Assembly (NCBI GenBank): GCA_032622095.1
Contig: CP136068.1
Coordinates: 2,085,314-2,149,313, forward strand
DNA length: 64,000 nt
Origin: Siphonodentalium dalli
Lineage: Eukaryota; Mollusca; Scaphopoda; Gadilida; Siphonodentaliidae
Direction of reading: 5' to 3'
Position numbers and translations under genes: made by a program. Position 1 is the stretch's first letter. Each line of letters opens with the position of its first letter. Positions 44,701-56,037 of the stretch are shown here, piece by piece. The notes beneath the pieces are model-generated. The model did not search any database and was not told where the DNA came from. It saw only the letters and a program-made list of their open reading frames with translations.

Positions 44701-45365
44701 CTAGCCTGTGGCTAGCATCACCAAATTCAACCTCTGGGAACCTCATTCTGCTTTAGGCCTCATCTTATGGGAATATCTATATTCTCAAACTAACATTGTT
44801 TTTAGGCAAAAAAATCGAGAAAAAACTCCAGAGAAGACCTTCAACACTCAGAAGATAACCTGCAGTATAGGTCTAGCACTTTCGTTAGTGTTTAATTTCA
44901 TCAGGACCGAGTTTGGCGTGTGATTTTTTGAGGATTTTGCTCGCCTTATATACTGTTTGTTATGAGTCTACAATTTTATTGGTCAGTGTAGAAGGGTCAA
45001 GGGGTTGTGAAAAGGATGCTCGGAAATGCGGGTAACAAATGCGGGTAAGGGGTTCGTATTGGTGTTTAGCCTGTGTGGTGTAGAGCATTTTAAATGCGGG
45101 TAATTGGTGTGGGTAATCAACGTGGTGATGGTGGTTATGCATGACATTGTTTTTAGTTCTTTTCCCTTCTGTTCAGTTTCTACATGTGCATATCCCCCAA
45201 TTTGCAGAAGTTCAACTGGGGAACTTCAATCTGATCCTAAGCTTATCCTAGGTCTCCTATAGCAGTTGAGGCCTAAGCAGAATGAGGTTCCCAGAGGGTG
45301 AATTTAGTGATGCTAGACTTCTAGGGACCTCATTCTGCAAATGACAGACACACTATTTGCAGGCT
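44630..45365. mobile_element. Family B element interrupted by a retroposon-like insertion
   Basis: CCTGCAAATAGTGTCTGTCA to GACACACTATTTGCAGGCTT are terminal inverted repeats. The AACATTGTTTTTAG segment of the body is duplicated around the insertion at 44806-45143. Confidence 0.7.
44806..45143 (-). mobile_element. 338-bp insertion with 13-bp target duplication
   Basis: ACATTGTTTTTAG flanks it exactly (44793-44805 and 45144-45156). A 13-bp duplication is typical of target-primed retroposition. The sequence has a 60-codon minus-strand frame without a recognised domain and three ATGCGGGTAA-like words. The source element is unknown. Confidence 0.65.
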
Positions 45366-45484
45366 TGGCCAGCTTATTATTTATTCATAAGGAACAGGAA
45401 ATAATGATATAGATCCAGACACGGAGTCTGTACTCCAGCAGTGTTCAGCCATAAATCTTCATTGACCTACAGACTGGCATACCA

Positions 45485-45600
45485 ATGGGCTGCCCCCCCC
45501 CCCCCCCCCCCGGCAGTCGCTTTGAACAACGGACATCCTAACAGATTAACCCTTTACCCAACAAACCGGCCAAAAACAATGGGCTGCCCCCCCCCCTTGA
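45485..45600. repeat. Two C-runs around a family P terminal fragment
   Basis: AATGGGCTGCCCCCC is repeated near 45485 and 45578. TTAACCCTTTACCCAACAAA, then CCGGCC, lies between (45546-45573). Confidence 0.6.
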
Positions 45601-45751
45601 AGTGCCTTGAAGTGATCTTTTACAGCACTAACCAATGAACTAGCACATGCTCTGTGCCATAACCAATGGAATGGAGCCATTATGGAGGGAATCTACAGAT
45701 CTAGAGATATACAATGTATGAAGAATACATGAGAATGAATCTCTCAGCGTT

Positions 45752-47621
45752 CAAGACCAGAGCTGTGTTAAAGACCAGGACTGTCTCCATGATCAGGACT
45801 GTGTTAAATACCAGAGCTGTGTTAAAGACCAGGACTGTCTCCATGATCAGGACTGTGTTAAATACCAGAGCTGTGTTAAAGACCAGGACTGTGGTAAAGA
45901 CCAGGACTGTGTTAAAGACCAGGACTGTGTTAAAGACCAGGACTGTGTTAAAGACCAGGACTGTGTTAAAGACCAGGACTGTGGTAAAGACCAGGACTGT
46001 GTTAAAGACCAGGACTGTGTTAAAGACCAGGACTGTGTTAAAGACCAGGACTGTGGTAAAGACCAGGACTGTGTTAAAGACCAGGACTGGGTTAAAGACC
46101 AGGACTGTGTTTAAGACCAGGACTGTGTTAAAGACCAGGACTGTGTTAAAGACCAGGACTGTGTTAAAGACCAGGACTGTGTTAAAGACCAGGACTGTGG
46201 TAAAGACCAGGACTGTGTTAAAGACCAGGACTGTGTTAAAGACCAGGACTGTGTTAAAGACCAGGACTGTGGTAAAGACCAGGACTGTGTTAAAGACCAG
46301 GACTGGGTTAAAGACCAGGACTGTGTTTAAGACCAGGACTGTGTTAAAGACCAGGACTGTGTTAAAGACCAGGACTGTGTTAAAGACCAGGACTGTGTTA
46401 AAGACCAGGACTGTGTTAAAGACCAGGACTGTGGTAAAGACCAGGACTGTGTTAAAGACCAGGACTGTGTTAAAGACCAGGACTGTGTTAAAGACCAGGA
46501 CTGTGGTAAAGACCAGGACTGTGTTAAAGACCAGGACTGGGTTAAAGACCAGGACTGTGTTTAAGACCAGGACTGTGTTAAAGACCAGGACTGTGTTAAA
46601 GACCAGGACTGTGTTAAAGACCAGGACTGTGTTAAAGACCAGGACTGTGGTAAAGACCAGGACTGTGTTAAAGACCAGGACTGTGTTAAAAACCAGGACT
46701 GTGTTAAAGACCAGGACTGTGGTAAAGACCAGGACTGTGGTAAAGACCAGGACTGTGTTAAAGACCAGGACTGTGTTAAAGACCAGGACTGTGTTAAAGA
46801 CCAGGACTGTGTTAAAGACCAGGACTGTGTTAAAGACCAGGACTGTGGTAAAGACCAGGACTGTGTTAAAGACCAGGACTGTGTTAAAGACCAGGACTGG
46901 GTTAAAGACCAGGACTGTGTTAAAGACCAGGACTGTGGTAAAGACCAGGACTGTGGTAAAGACCAGGACTGTGTTAAAGACCAGGACTGTGTTAAAGACC
47001 AGGACTGTGGTAAAGACCAGGACTGTGTTAAAGACCAGGACTGTGTTAAAGACCAGGACTGGGTTAAAGACCAGGACTGTGTTAAAGACCAGGACTGTGT
47101 TAAAGACCAGGACTGTGTTAAAGACCAGGACTGGGTTAAAGACCAGGACTGTGTTAAAGACCAGGACTGGGTTAAAGACCAGGACTGTGTTAAAGACCAG
47201 GACTGTGTTAAAGACCAGGACTGTGTTAAAGACCAGGACTGGGTTAAAGACCAGGACTGTGTTAAAGACCAGGACTGGGTTAAAGACCAGGACTGTGTTA
47301 AAGATCAGGACTGTGGTAAATACCAGAGCTGTGTTAAAGACCAGGATTGTCTCCATGATCAGGACTGTGTTAAATACCAGAGCTGTGTTAAAGACCAGGA
47401 CTGTCTCCATGATCAGGACTGTGTTAAATACCAGAGATGTGTTAAAGACCAGGACTGTCTCCATGATCAGGACTGTGTTAAATACCAGAGCTGTGTTAAA
47501 GACCAGGACTGTCTCCATGATCAGGACTGTGTTAAGGACCAGGACTGTCTCTATGATCAGGACTGTGGTAAATACCAGAGATGTGTTAAAGACCAGGATT
47601 GTCTCCATGATCAGGACTGTG
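45752..47621. repeat. 18-bp minisatellite, left block (about 104 units)
   Basis: The unit is GTTAAAGACCAGGACTGT, with variants GTGG, GGGTT and GTTTAAG. At both ends of this block a 54-bp higher-order unit (three variants: AAATACCAGAGCTGTGTT, AAAGACCAGGACTGTCTC and a CATGATCAGGACTGTG type) replaces the plain unit. The period is a multiple of three, so long frames stay open on both strands; they are not genes. The array continues at 56056 beyond the palindromic element. Confidence 0.95.
47616..47621. other. Left 6-bp target site duplication of the palindromic element
   Basis: ACTGTG here and at 56056-56061. Joining the flanks with one copy gives the uninterrupted minisatellite phrase CAGGACTGTGTTAAATACC. 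Confidence 0.85.
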
Positions 47622-47639
47622 AGAAGAATAGGGGGCTCG

Positions 47640-48843
47640 TTAGCCTCACATCTAAAAATAGAATCTTTGGGGTCTAAAATTGGTTGTACTAAAATATTCC
47701 CAAAATATCAAAAACCCAAAAATTATTTTTCCAAATAAAATTTCAAAACTTCCAAAATTTATTTTTTCCAAAAAATTTAAAAACTTCCAAAAAATTTCAA
47801 AACCCTAAAATTTCCAAACTTCCAAATTATCAAAACCCTCAAAATTATTTCTCTAAAAAAAGTTTAAATAAAAAAAATTATAACGAGTTTTCGGTTTCTG
47901 ATAAACTCGATATTAAAAAATGTCGAATGTTAAATTATTTGCGTGTAATATCTTTCGTTATTTTTTGTTCAAATATTTTTCATGAATTTATTAATCGATG
48001 TTTAGAAATAGCTTTATTGGACATTGTGACCATCGATATGAATGCATACATTCCAGTGTTTTATCGGACGCAGTTCATATAATTGTCATACCTGAAAATA
48101 CACACCATTACTTTTTACATAAATAATAAAGAGCGTTTATTCTTTACTTATCTCTATATGAAGTTATTGAGTATATGACAGGCGTGTATTTTCGTCAATT
48201 ATTGGAAGTATTCAAATGTACTATGTTGAATCCCTAACGGTCGAAAATTGTAATGTGAAATTAGAACCCTCCAGAATGAATTGTCATATTGAATGAATGA
48301 TGATTTAATCTCAGCCATTTTTACATGGAACATGAGCGATGTACACTCAATCACACACGCCACATTGGTGTTAACAATGTGTCTTTCACACCTTTGCTTT
48401 ACCAAATGAATTATATTATTTCCCCGGTCACAGCTATATGGTATTCAGAAAACAAATCGATTTAATGTCTGAACAAAACGAGTTAGTATCAATTAAGGTT
48501 GATAAACTGTGTCATTCACACGATAATTAGTTAGCCAAAAACATGCATACATATTACGTCAGGTCGTGAGACACTCAATTATACAAATTGCTTTGATGAC
48601 ATTGTTATAACAACATTACGTAATAACCCCTTATCACTCCATTCACACTTACGACCATTTTGTATACCGAAACTACAGGTAGCACCGATGATGTAACATT
48701 ATATCACTGCTATTGTACCAATGATAGATTCAGACATGTTCCATGTTTAGAGAAATAGATAATCTGCAGGTGTTCACTTGACAAGAGATTTTGTACACTC
48801 AATCACAGACCAACGTGATAATACCAGCCCACACCCAACCCCC
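47640..48843. other. Outer part of the left arm, no recognised gene
   Basis: The terminal 250 bp are very A-rich with repeated CCAAAA words, followed by AT-rich DNA. A 68-codon frame (48199-48405, minus) recurs in the mirror arm only because the arms are copies. No motif seen. Confidence 0.5.
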
Positions 48844-48845
48844 AA

Positions 48846-48897
48846 GTTACCTATAATTCTGCTGTGGTTAAGCCACAACAACAACAACAACAACACC

Positions 48898-48928
<31 letters not shown>

Positions 48929-49080
48929 GTCACCAAGCGACATAACATCCTGTTTTGATGATCCAATGGCCAATGTCCATGAAGATTTTATTTCCGATGC
49001 AAGTCATATTTCAGACTAACTCCTGAAAAGTTACCTATAATTCTGCTGTGGTTAAGCAGTCCATTATTTAGGGCATACCT
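48846..49080. mobile_element. Rearranged MITE A remnants enclosing an ATPase gene fragment (left arm)
   Basis: A piece of MITE A arm (GTTACCTATAATTCTGCTGT) leads into a CAA-repeat and about 70 bp matching the ATPase coding sequence just after its polyglutamine (encodes SDITSCFDDPMANVHEDF). A right MITE A arm follows, ending GGGCATACCTG. The ATPase fragment runs opposite to the intact gene of this arm and has a few base differences. Confidence 0.8.
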
Positions 49081-49240
49081 GTATGTAGGCCTACCAGTGG
49101 ATGAATAGTCTGCCGGAGAAGTACTGTGTAGACAGGTCTTGTCGGTAAGAAAGTCAGACGAGTAGTGAAGGCTCGGCTATTAAAACATAGTAATGCGATA
49201 GCGAACATCAAACGAGTCTGCGCACGCATATCTGTCAAAG

Positions 49241-49335
49241 GATACAAGGGCAGTCATTGGTCAATTTATCCCCGGTGTCAGCTCAGTACAATGGCAGTCA
49301 TTGGTCAATTTATCCCCGGTGTCAGCTCAGTACAC
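49241..49335. repeat. 41-42 bp tandem duplication in the left arm
   Basis: GGCAGTCATTGGTCAATTTA, then TCCCCGGTGTCAGCTCAGTACA, occurs twice. The mirror copy is at about 54340-54430. Confidence 0.85.
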
Positions 49336-49671
49336 AATCGGCACGAAGCCGGAGGTCATAATTACTCTTACGAATGAAGAGCGTTGAACATATACGAAAT
49401 TATTACACGAATGAACTGAAATTTATATTTCACATCTTACCAACAACAGATACAGACATAGTCATAGTGTTATATTATCTTACATGTACCCATGCTATGA
49501 CATACTTAAAGGGGGATAATGCACACACGGTGTGTGGAATGTTAAAGTGACACGAGGTAAGGGACGTTATGTAATATTGGTGTGTGAATATTAAAGGAGC
49601 ATTCTCGCTATACAAACCCCCCTCCCCACTTATAGATATATAACGAAGACGAGAATAACATGTTGATGAAG

Positions 49672-49677
49672 TTTATT
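49672..49677 (-). terminator. Polyadenylation signal of the left ATPase gene
   Basis: AATAAA on the minus strand, about 6 bases past the stop codon. Mirrored at 53994-53999 in the right arm. Confidence 0.65.
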
Positions 49678-49682
49678 GAAAT

Positions 49683-51222
49683 TTAATCATTGTCTGAATC
49701 TTCGACCGTTAGATTTACTTCTAAGAGTTTCTTGAATTTTCTCATCGCTTCATCTGCAGCCCATTCATTATTATATCCGCGTTTGGTCAGTTTGACCATT
49801 TTCTTCATGATCGTGTTATGTATGGGTGATGTTTTCAATCGATACTGGTATTCTATTAATCGTCTATAACTTTTGAGAAACAGAACAAACTCTGTGTCGA
49901 TGGTATCCTCTTTTCCCGACATGCTCTCATCTCCCGAAATGCTCTCTTCTTCTTTCACATCAGTGGTGACGCGTTTCATCATACTTTTGAATGTGTCCAT
50001 CTCGTTGACACATCGCGCAGCTTTCTTAAGACCGAATACCGTTCTACTACCGACGACATTACCATCTTTTGAATCTGATAGCGTTCCTCGTTCATCTTCA
50101 TCTGTATCTTCTCCGAAGAGAGTTGTTTTTGTCTCGGACATAGCTCCGTGTTCATCCGGGTCCTCAGTTAATTTTCGTTTTAACTTATTTTCTTGACACC
50201 AGTTTTTTACGTGTCTCTGAACATCATAATGATCTGCGAACAAAAGCCCGCATTCATTACAAGGGTACGACATGTCTTCTCGAATGTCTATACGTTTCTT
50301 CTTATTAATTTCATCGAGCTCACCAGGTGGCCGTATGTCGTTAGTATAGTCATTATGTTGACCCTGGGGCACAATATAATTATATGTTATGCCCTTCTGT
50401 TGACCAGGGAGTTCTCTGTCATCGTATTTCATCGCATTCTGTTGACCCAGGGTCTCAGTGTCTTTTGTATGTTTTTTCATCCCACTCTGTTCATCTGGGT
50501 GTTCTCTGTCTTTTTGGAGATTATATTTCATGCCATTCCATTCACCCCTATGTTGGTTCGTGTCCTCTTTTAGTACATTCTGTCGCAGACGTAATGTGTC
50601 CGGTGTTGCGGCTTTTAAATCCACAAGTAGGTAACCGTACGGTTCACTCGTCGCTTCCGAAAACTCTCGAACCATACGCTGAGGACATTCAGGATACATC
50701 TGTCTTGATAATGTTGAAATTAATCCCTTGTCGATTGGGTTATTGAACAATACCAAATATTGACAATTTCGTCGTTGCGTTGGATCTTTGTTGTAGTAGA
50801 AATTCTGGTTCAAACTTATCAAAGATAAGTTCAAATGGTGACTTCCTTCGGAATGCAAATCATTAACTCTCTGGTCTTTTGATGAAGTTTGCATCAAGTC
50901 ATCGAGTATAACTAGATTTTTATACCGGGGGTTGATAAGCGAATCCAAGTTTGCTGGTATTCCTCGTATAAAGTTGACCTGAGGGGTGACGGTATACTTT
51001 AATTCGTCATATAGGGGCTGCCAATATTTATAAAACCATATTATTCTGTCAGGTGCGGGTGATATTTTTGAGGCAGACTTTTGTAGTAAGGTTTTCACGA
51101 AGTATGTCTTACCACAAGATGTCGGTCCACTTACACATGCCGTGAATGGATGCTTGAAAATAAAATCTTCATGGACATTGGCCATTGGATCATCAAAGCA
51201 GGATGTTATGTCGCTTGGTGGC

Positions 51223-51268
<46 letters not shown>

Positions 51269-51437
51269 GGGGGTGATGATACTGTTGTTGTTGTTGTTGT
51301 TGTTGTTGTTGTGGCTGATGATACTGTTGTTGTTGCTGTTGTTGTTGTTCTGAAGGCGTGTGTTTAACTTTGATATGACGCTTCAAACTATCTTGCCAAG
51401 CATAGACACTTAAGCACTCTTCACATTGATACTTCAT
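49683..51437 (-). CDS. Zinc-finger/polyQ packaging-type ATPase, left arm (intact)
   Basis: 584 codons from the ATG at 51437. Order: a C2H2 finger (CEECLSVYAWQDSLKRHIKVKH, residues about 5-26, shown in shortened family form CX2CX12HX4H), then three glutamine tracts of 8, 10 and 16 residues separated by YHQP and YHHP (31-72), then the ATPase core. Walker A is SGPTSCGKT (about 103-111) and Walker B is NLVILDDLM (174-182). A conserved polar segment LSLISLNQNFYYN follows, as in poxvirus A32-like/FtsK-HerA packaging ATPases used by Polintons and related viruses to move DNA into capsids. A second Cys/His cluster (CNECGLLFADHYDVQRH..., C2HC-like) lies near residue 390. The C-terminus is acidic, ending in a basic, helical-looking segment. 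The gene is followed at once by AATAAA on its strand. The zinc fingers and polyQ are unlike a minimal Polinton ATPase. Function is inferred from motifs. Confidence 0.85.
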
Positions 51438-52237
51438 TTAACTAGTTCAGGCTGTCGTTCACAACGTCTCTTAGTGTTGTTTGTACTGGATACAAATTTA
51501 TCACATTAGCTACAATACAACCTACCTATCCAAATGTCAATGCAATTATGAGTGATTTCAATATGAACACTCTATTATATAGATATGTGTAACCTGGTGA
51601 CTGACATGATGATACAGTTATGCACTAAATAAAGGACTGCTTAACCACAGCAGAATTATAGGTAACTTTTCAGGAGTTAGTCGGAAATATGGCTTGTTGC
51701 CATTCATCGGAAAGCTCTCGCCGCCGGCGGCATTGCGGTGGTGTTGTTGTTGTTGTTGTTGTTGTTGTTGTGACGCCGGCGGCGGCGGCGGCATTGCAGT
51801 ATTTTACTGCGGGGGTCCGCCGGCGGCGGACCCCGGCGGCGGCGGCGGCACCGCCGCCGCAGTAAAATACCGCAATGCCGCCGCCGCCGCCGCCGCCGGC
51901 GTCACAACAACAACAACAACAACAACAACAACACCACCGCAATGCCGCCGGCGGCGAGAGCTTTCCGATGAATGGCAACAAGCCATATTTCCGACTAACT
52001 CCTGAAAAGTTACCTATAATTCTGCTGTGGTTAAGCAGTCCTTTATTTAGTGCATAACTGTATCATCATGTCAGTCACCAGGTTACACATATCTATATAA
52101 TAGAGTGTTCATATTGAAATCACTCATAATTGCATTGACATTTGGATAGGTAGGTTGTATTGTAGCTAATGTGATAAATTTGTATCCAGTACAAACAACA
52201 CTAAGAGACGTTGTGAACGACAGCCTGAACTAGTTAA
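51438..52237. promoter_or_regulatory. Divergent promoter region at the palindrome centre
   Basis: About 800 bp separate the two ATPase start codons. On each side a TATA-like TATATAATAG (about 51572-51581 on minus, 52094-52103 on plus) stands about 135-145 bp upstream of the ATG. The middle is the expanded MITE A. Promoter function is inferred. Confidence 0.45.
51615..52060. mobile_element. MITE A at the palindrome centre, expanded with (CAA)n and GCC-rich DNA
   Basis: CAGTTATGCACTAAATAAAG to the inverse ending GCATAACTG, flanked by TA. Between the usual arms lie about 230 bp built of GCCGCCGGCGG blocks, (GTT)n/(CAA)n tracts and the core GGGTCCGCCGGCGGCGGACC at about 51812. It is a strong local GC peak and hairpin. 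Confidence 0.85.
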
Positions 52238-52409
52238 ATGAAGTATCAATGTGAAGAGTGCTTAAGTGTCTATGCTTGGCAAGATAGTTTGAAGCGTCAT
52301 ATCAAAGTTAAACACACGCCTTCAGAACAACAACAACAACAGCAACAACAACAGTATCATCAGCCACAACAACAACAACAACAACAACAACAACAGTATC
52401 ATCACCCCC

Positions 52410-52449
<40 letters not shown>

Positions 52450-53988
52450 GCCACCAAGCGACATAACATCCTGCTTTGATGATCCAATGGCCAATGTCCA
52501 TGAAGATTTTATTTTCAAGCATCCATTCACGGCATGTGTAAGTGGACCGACATCTTGTGGTAAGACATACTTCGTGAAAACCTTACTACAAAAGTCTGCC
52601 TCAAAAATATCACCCGCACCTGACAGAATAATATGGTTTTATAAATATTGGCAGCCCCTATATGACGAATTAAAGTATACCGTCACCCCTCAGGTCAACT
52701 TTATACGAGGAATACCAGCAAACTTGGATTCGCTTATCAACCCCCGGTATAAAAATCTAGTTATACTCGATGACTTGATGCAAACTTCATCAAAAGACCA
52801 GAGAGTTAATGATTTGCATTCCGAAGGAAGTCACCATTTGAACTTATCTTTGATAAGTTTGAACCAGAATTTCTACTACAACAAAGATCCAACGCAACGA
52901 CGAAATTGTCAATATTTGGTATTGTTCAATAACCCAATCGACAAGGGATTAATTTCAACATTATCAAGACAGATGTATCCTGAATGTCCTCAGCGTATGG
53001 TTCGAGAGTTTTCGGAAGCGACGAGTGAACCGTACGGTTACCTACTTGTGGATTTAAAAGCCGCAACACCGGACACATTACGTCTGCGACAGAATGTACT
53101 AAAAGAGGACACGAACCAACATAGGGGTGAATGGAATGGCATGAAATATAATCTCCAAAAAGACAGAGAACACCCAGATGAACAGAGTGGGATGAAAAAA
53201 CATACAAAAGACACTGAGACCCTGGGTCAACAGAATGCGATGAAATACGATGACAGAGAACTCCCTGGTCAACAGAAGGGCATAACATATAATTATATTG
53301 TGCCCCAGGGTCAACATAATGACTATACTAACGACATACGGCCACCTGGTGAGCTCGATGAAATTAATAAGAAGAAACGTATAGACATTCGAGAAGACAT
53401 GTCGTACCCTTGTAATGAATGCGGGCTTTTGTTCGCAGATCATTATGATGTTCAGAGACACGTAAAAAACTGGTGTCAAGAAAATAAGTTAAAACGAAAA
53501 TTAACTGAGGACCCGGATGAACACGGAGCTATGTCCGAGACAAAAACAACTCTCTTCGGAGAAGATACAGATGAAGATGAACGAGGAACGCTATCAGATT
53601 CAAAAGATGGTAATGTCGTCGGTAGTAGAACGGTATTCGGTCTTAAGAAAGCTGCGCGATGTGTCAACGAGATGGACACATTCAAAAGTATGATGAAACG
53701 CGTCACCACTGATGTGAAAGAAGAAGAGAGCATTTCGGGAGATGAGAGCTGTCGGGAAAAGAGGATACCATCGACACAGAGTTTGTTCTGTTTCTCAAAA
53801 GTTATAGACGATTAATAGAATACCAGTATCGATTGAAAACATCACCCATACATAACACGATCATGAAGAAAATGGTCAAACTGACCAAACGCGGATATAA
53901 TAATGAATGGGCTGCAGATGAAGCGATGAGAAAATTCAAGAAACTCTTAGAAGTAAATCTAACGGTCGAAGATTCAGACAATGATTAA
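52238..53988 (+). pseudogene. Zinc-finger/polyQ packaging-type ATPase, right arm (frameshifted C-terminus)
   Basis: The mirror copy of the left-arm gene. The first finger, glutamine tracts (9, 10 and 14 residues), Walker A (GPTSCGKT), Walker B (LVILDDLM) and second Cys/His cluster are all intact. Relative to the left arm, one base is missing near 53749-53750, so the frame ends at 53815 (525 residues) with a changed last stretch. The remaining C-terminal coding sequence runs on out of frame to the stop equivalent at 53986-53988, followed by AATAAA. The truncated product keeps the whole ATPase core, so it might still fold. Whether the indel is real or an assembly error cannot be told from sequence alone. 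Confidence 0.8.
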
Positions 53989-53993
53989 ATTTC

Positions 53994-53999
53994 AATAAA
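53994..53999 (+). terminator. Polyadenylation signal of the right ATPase gene
   Basis: AATAAA just after the original stop position; mirror of the left arm. Confidence 0.65.
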
Positions 54000-54593
54000 C
54001 TTCATCAACATGTTATTCTCGTCTTCGTTATATATCTATAAGTGGGGAGGGGGGTTTGTATAGCGAGAATGCTCCTTTAATATTCACACACCAATATTAC
54101 ATAACGTCCCTTACCTCGTGTCACTTTAACATTCCACACACCGTGTGTGCATTATCCCCCTTTAAGTATGTCATAGCATGGGTACATGTAAGATAATATA
54201 ACACTATGACTATGTCTGTATCTGTTGTTGGTAAGATGTGAAATATAAATTTCAGTTCATTCGTGTAATAATTTCGTATATGTTCAACGCTCTTCATTCG
54301 TAAGAGTAATTATGACCTCCGGCTTCGTGCCGATTGTGTACTGAGCTGACACCGGGGATAAATTGACCAATGACTGCCATTGTACTGAGCTGACACCGGG
54401 GATAAATTGACCAATGACTGCCCTTGTATCCTTTGACAGATATGCGTGCGCAGACTCGTTTGATGTTCGCTATCGCATTACTATGTTTTAATAGCCGAGC
54501 CTTCACTACTCGTCTGACTTTCTTACCGACAAGACCTGTCTACACAGTACTTCTCCAGGAGACTATTCATCCACTGGTAGGCCTACATACAGG

Positions 54594-54742
54594 TATGCCC
54601 TAAATAATGGACTGCTTAACCACAGCAGAATTATAGGTAACTTTTCAGGAGTTAGTCTGAAATATGACTTGCATCGGAAATAAAATCTTCATGGACATTG
54701 GCCATTGGATCATCAAAACAGGATGTTATGTCGCTTGGTGAC

Positions 54743-54779
<37 letters not shown>

Positions 54780-54832
54780 GGTGTTGTTGTTGTTGTTGTT
54801 GTGGCTTAACCACAGCAGAATTATAGGTAACT
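54594..54832. mobile_element. Rearranged MITE A remnants enclosing an ATPase fragment (right arm mirror)
   Basis: Mirror of 48846-49080: CAGGTATGCCCTAAATAATG, MITE arm, ATPase fragment on the minus strand, GTT-repeat, then MITE arm piece. The MITE part here reads CTAAATAATGGACTGCTTAA. Confidence 0.8.
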
Positions 54833-56037
54833 TGGGGGTTGGGTGTGGGCTGGTATTATCACGTTGGTCTGTGATTGAGTGTACAAAATCTCTTGTCAAG
54901 TGAACACCTGCAGATTATCTATTTCTCTAAACATGGAACATGTCTGAATCTATCATTGGTACAATAGCAGTGATATAATGTTACATCATCGGTGCTACCT
55001 GTAGTTTCGGTATACAAAATGGTCGTAAGTGTGAATGGAGTGATAAGGGGTTATTACGTAATGTTGTTATAACAATGTCATCAAAGCAATTTGTATAATT
55101 GAGTGTCTCACGACCTGACGTAATATGTATGCATGTTTTTGGCTAACTAATTATCGTGTGAATGACACAGTTTATCAACCTTAATTGATACTAACTCGTT
55201 TTGTTCAGACATTAAATCGATTTGTTTTCTGAATACCATATAGCTGTGACCGGGGAAATAATATAATTCATTTGGTAAAGCAAAGGTGTGAAAGACACAT
55301 TGTTAACACCAATGTGGCGTGTGTGATTGAGTGTACATCGCTCATGTTCCATGTAAAAATGGCTGAGATTAAATCATCATTCATTCAATATGACAATTCA
55401 TTCTGGAGGGTTCTAATTTCACATTACAATTTTCGACCGTTAGGGATTCAACATAGTACATTTGAATACTTCCAATAATTGACGAAAATACACGCCTGTC
55501 ATATACTCAATAACTTCATATAGAGATAAGTAAAGAATAAACGCTCTTTATTATTTATGTAAAAAGTAATGGTGTGTATTTTCAGGTATGACAATTATAT
55601 GAACTGCGTCCGATAAAACACTGGAATGTATGCATTCATATCGATGGTCACAATGTCCAATAAAGCTATTTCTAAACATCGATTAATAAATTCATGAAAA
55701 ATATTTGAACAAAAAATAACGAAAGATATTACACGCAAATAATTTAACATTCGACATTTTTTAATATCGAGTTTATCAGAAACCGAAAACTCGTTATAAA
55801 TTTTTTTATTTAAACTTTTTTTAGAGAAATAATTTTGAGGGTTTTGATAATTTGGAAGTTTGGAAATTTTAGGGTTTTGAAATTTTTTGGAAGTTTTTAA
55901 ATTTTTTGGAAAAAATAAATTTTGGAAGTTTTGAAATTTTATTTGGAAAAATAATTTTTGGGTTTTTGATATTTTGGGAATATTTTAGTACAACCAATTT
56001 TAGACCCCAAAGATTCTATTTTTAGATGTGAGGCTAA
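54833..56037. other. Outer part of the right arm, no recognised gene
   Basis: Mirror of 47640-48843; AT-rich, with T-rich TTTTGG words near the end. Confidence 0.5.

Noticed and set aside
44806-45143. Hammerhead-ribozyme-like words CTGATGA ... CGAAA on the minus strand
   Set aside because: The core words are present, but I could not pair stems I and III with an allowed cleavage site, so I do not call a ribozyme.
45701-47738. Long open frames on both strands (635 and 674 codons)
   Set aside because: They are produced by an 18-bp tandem repeat without stops in several frames. They have no non-repeat domain and no conserved start context.
51694-52005. Cys- and Thr-rich frames on both strands at the palindrome centre
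   Set aside because: Translations of (GTT)n, (CAA)n and GCC-rich palindromic DNA; no protein character.
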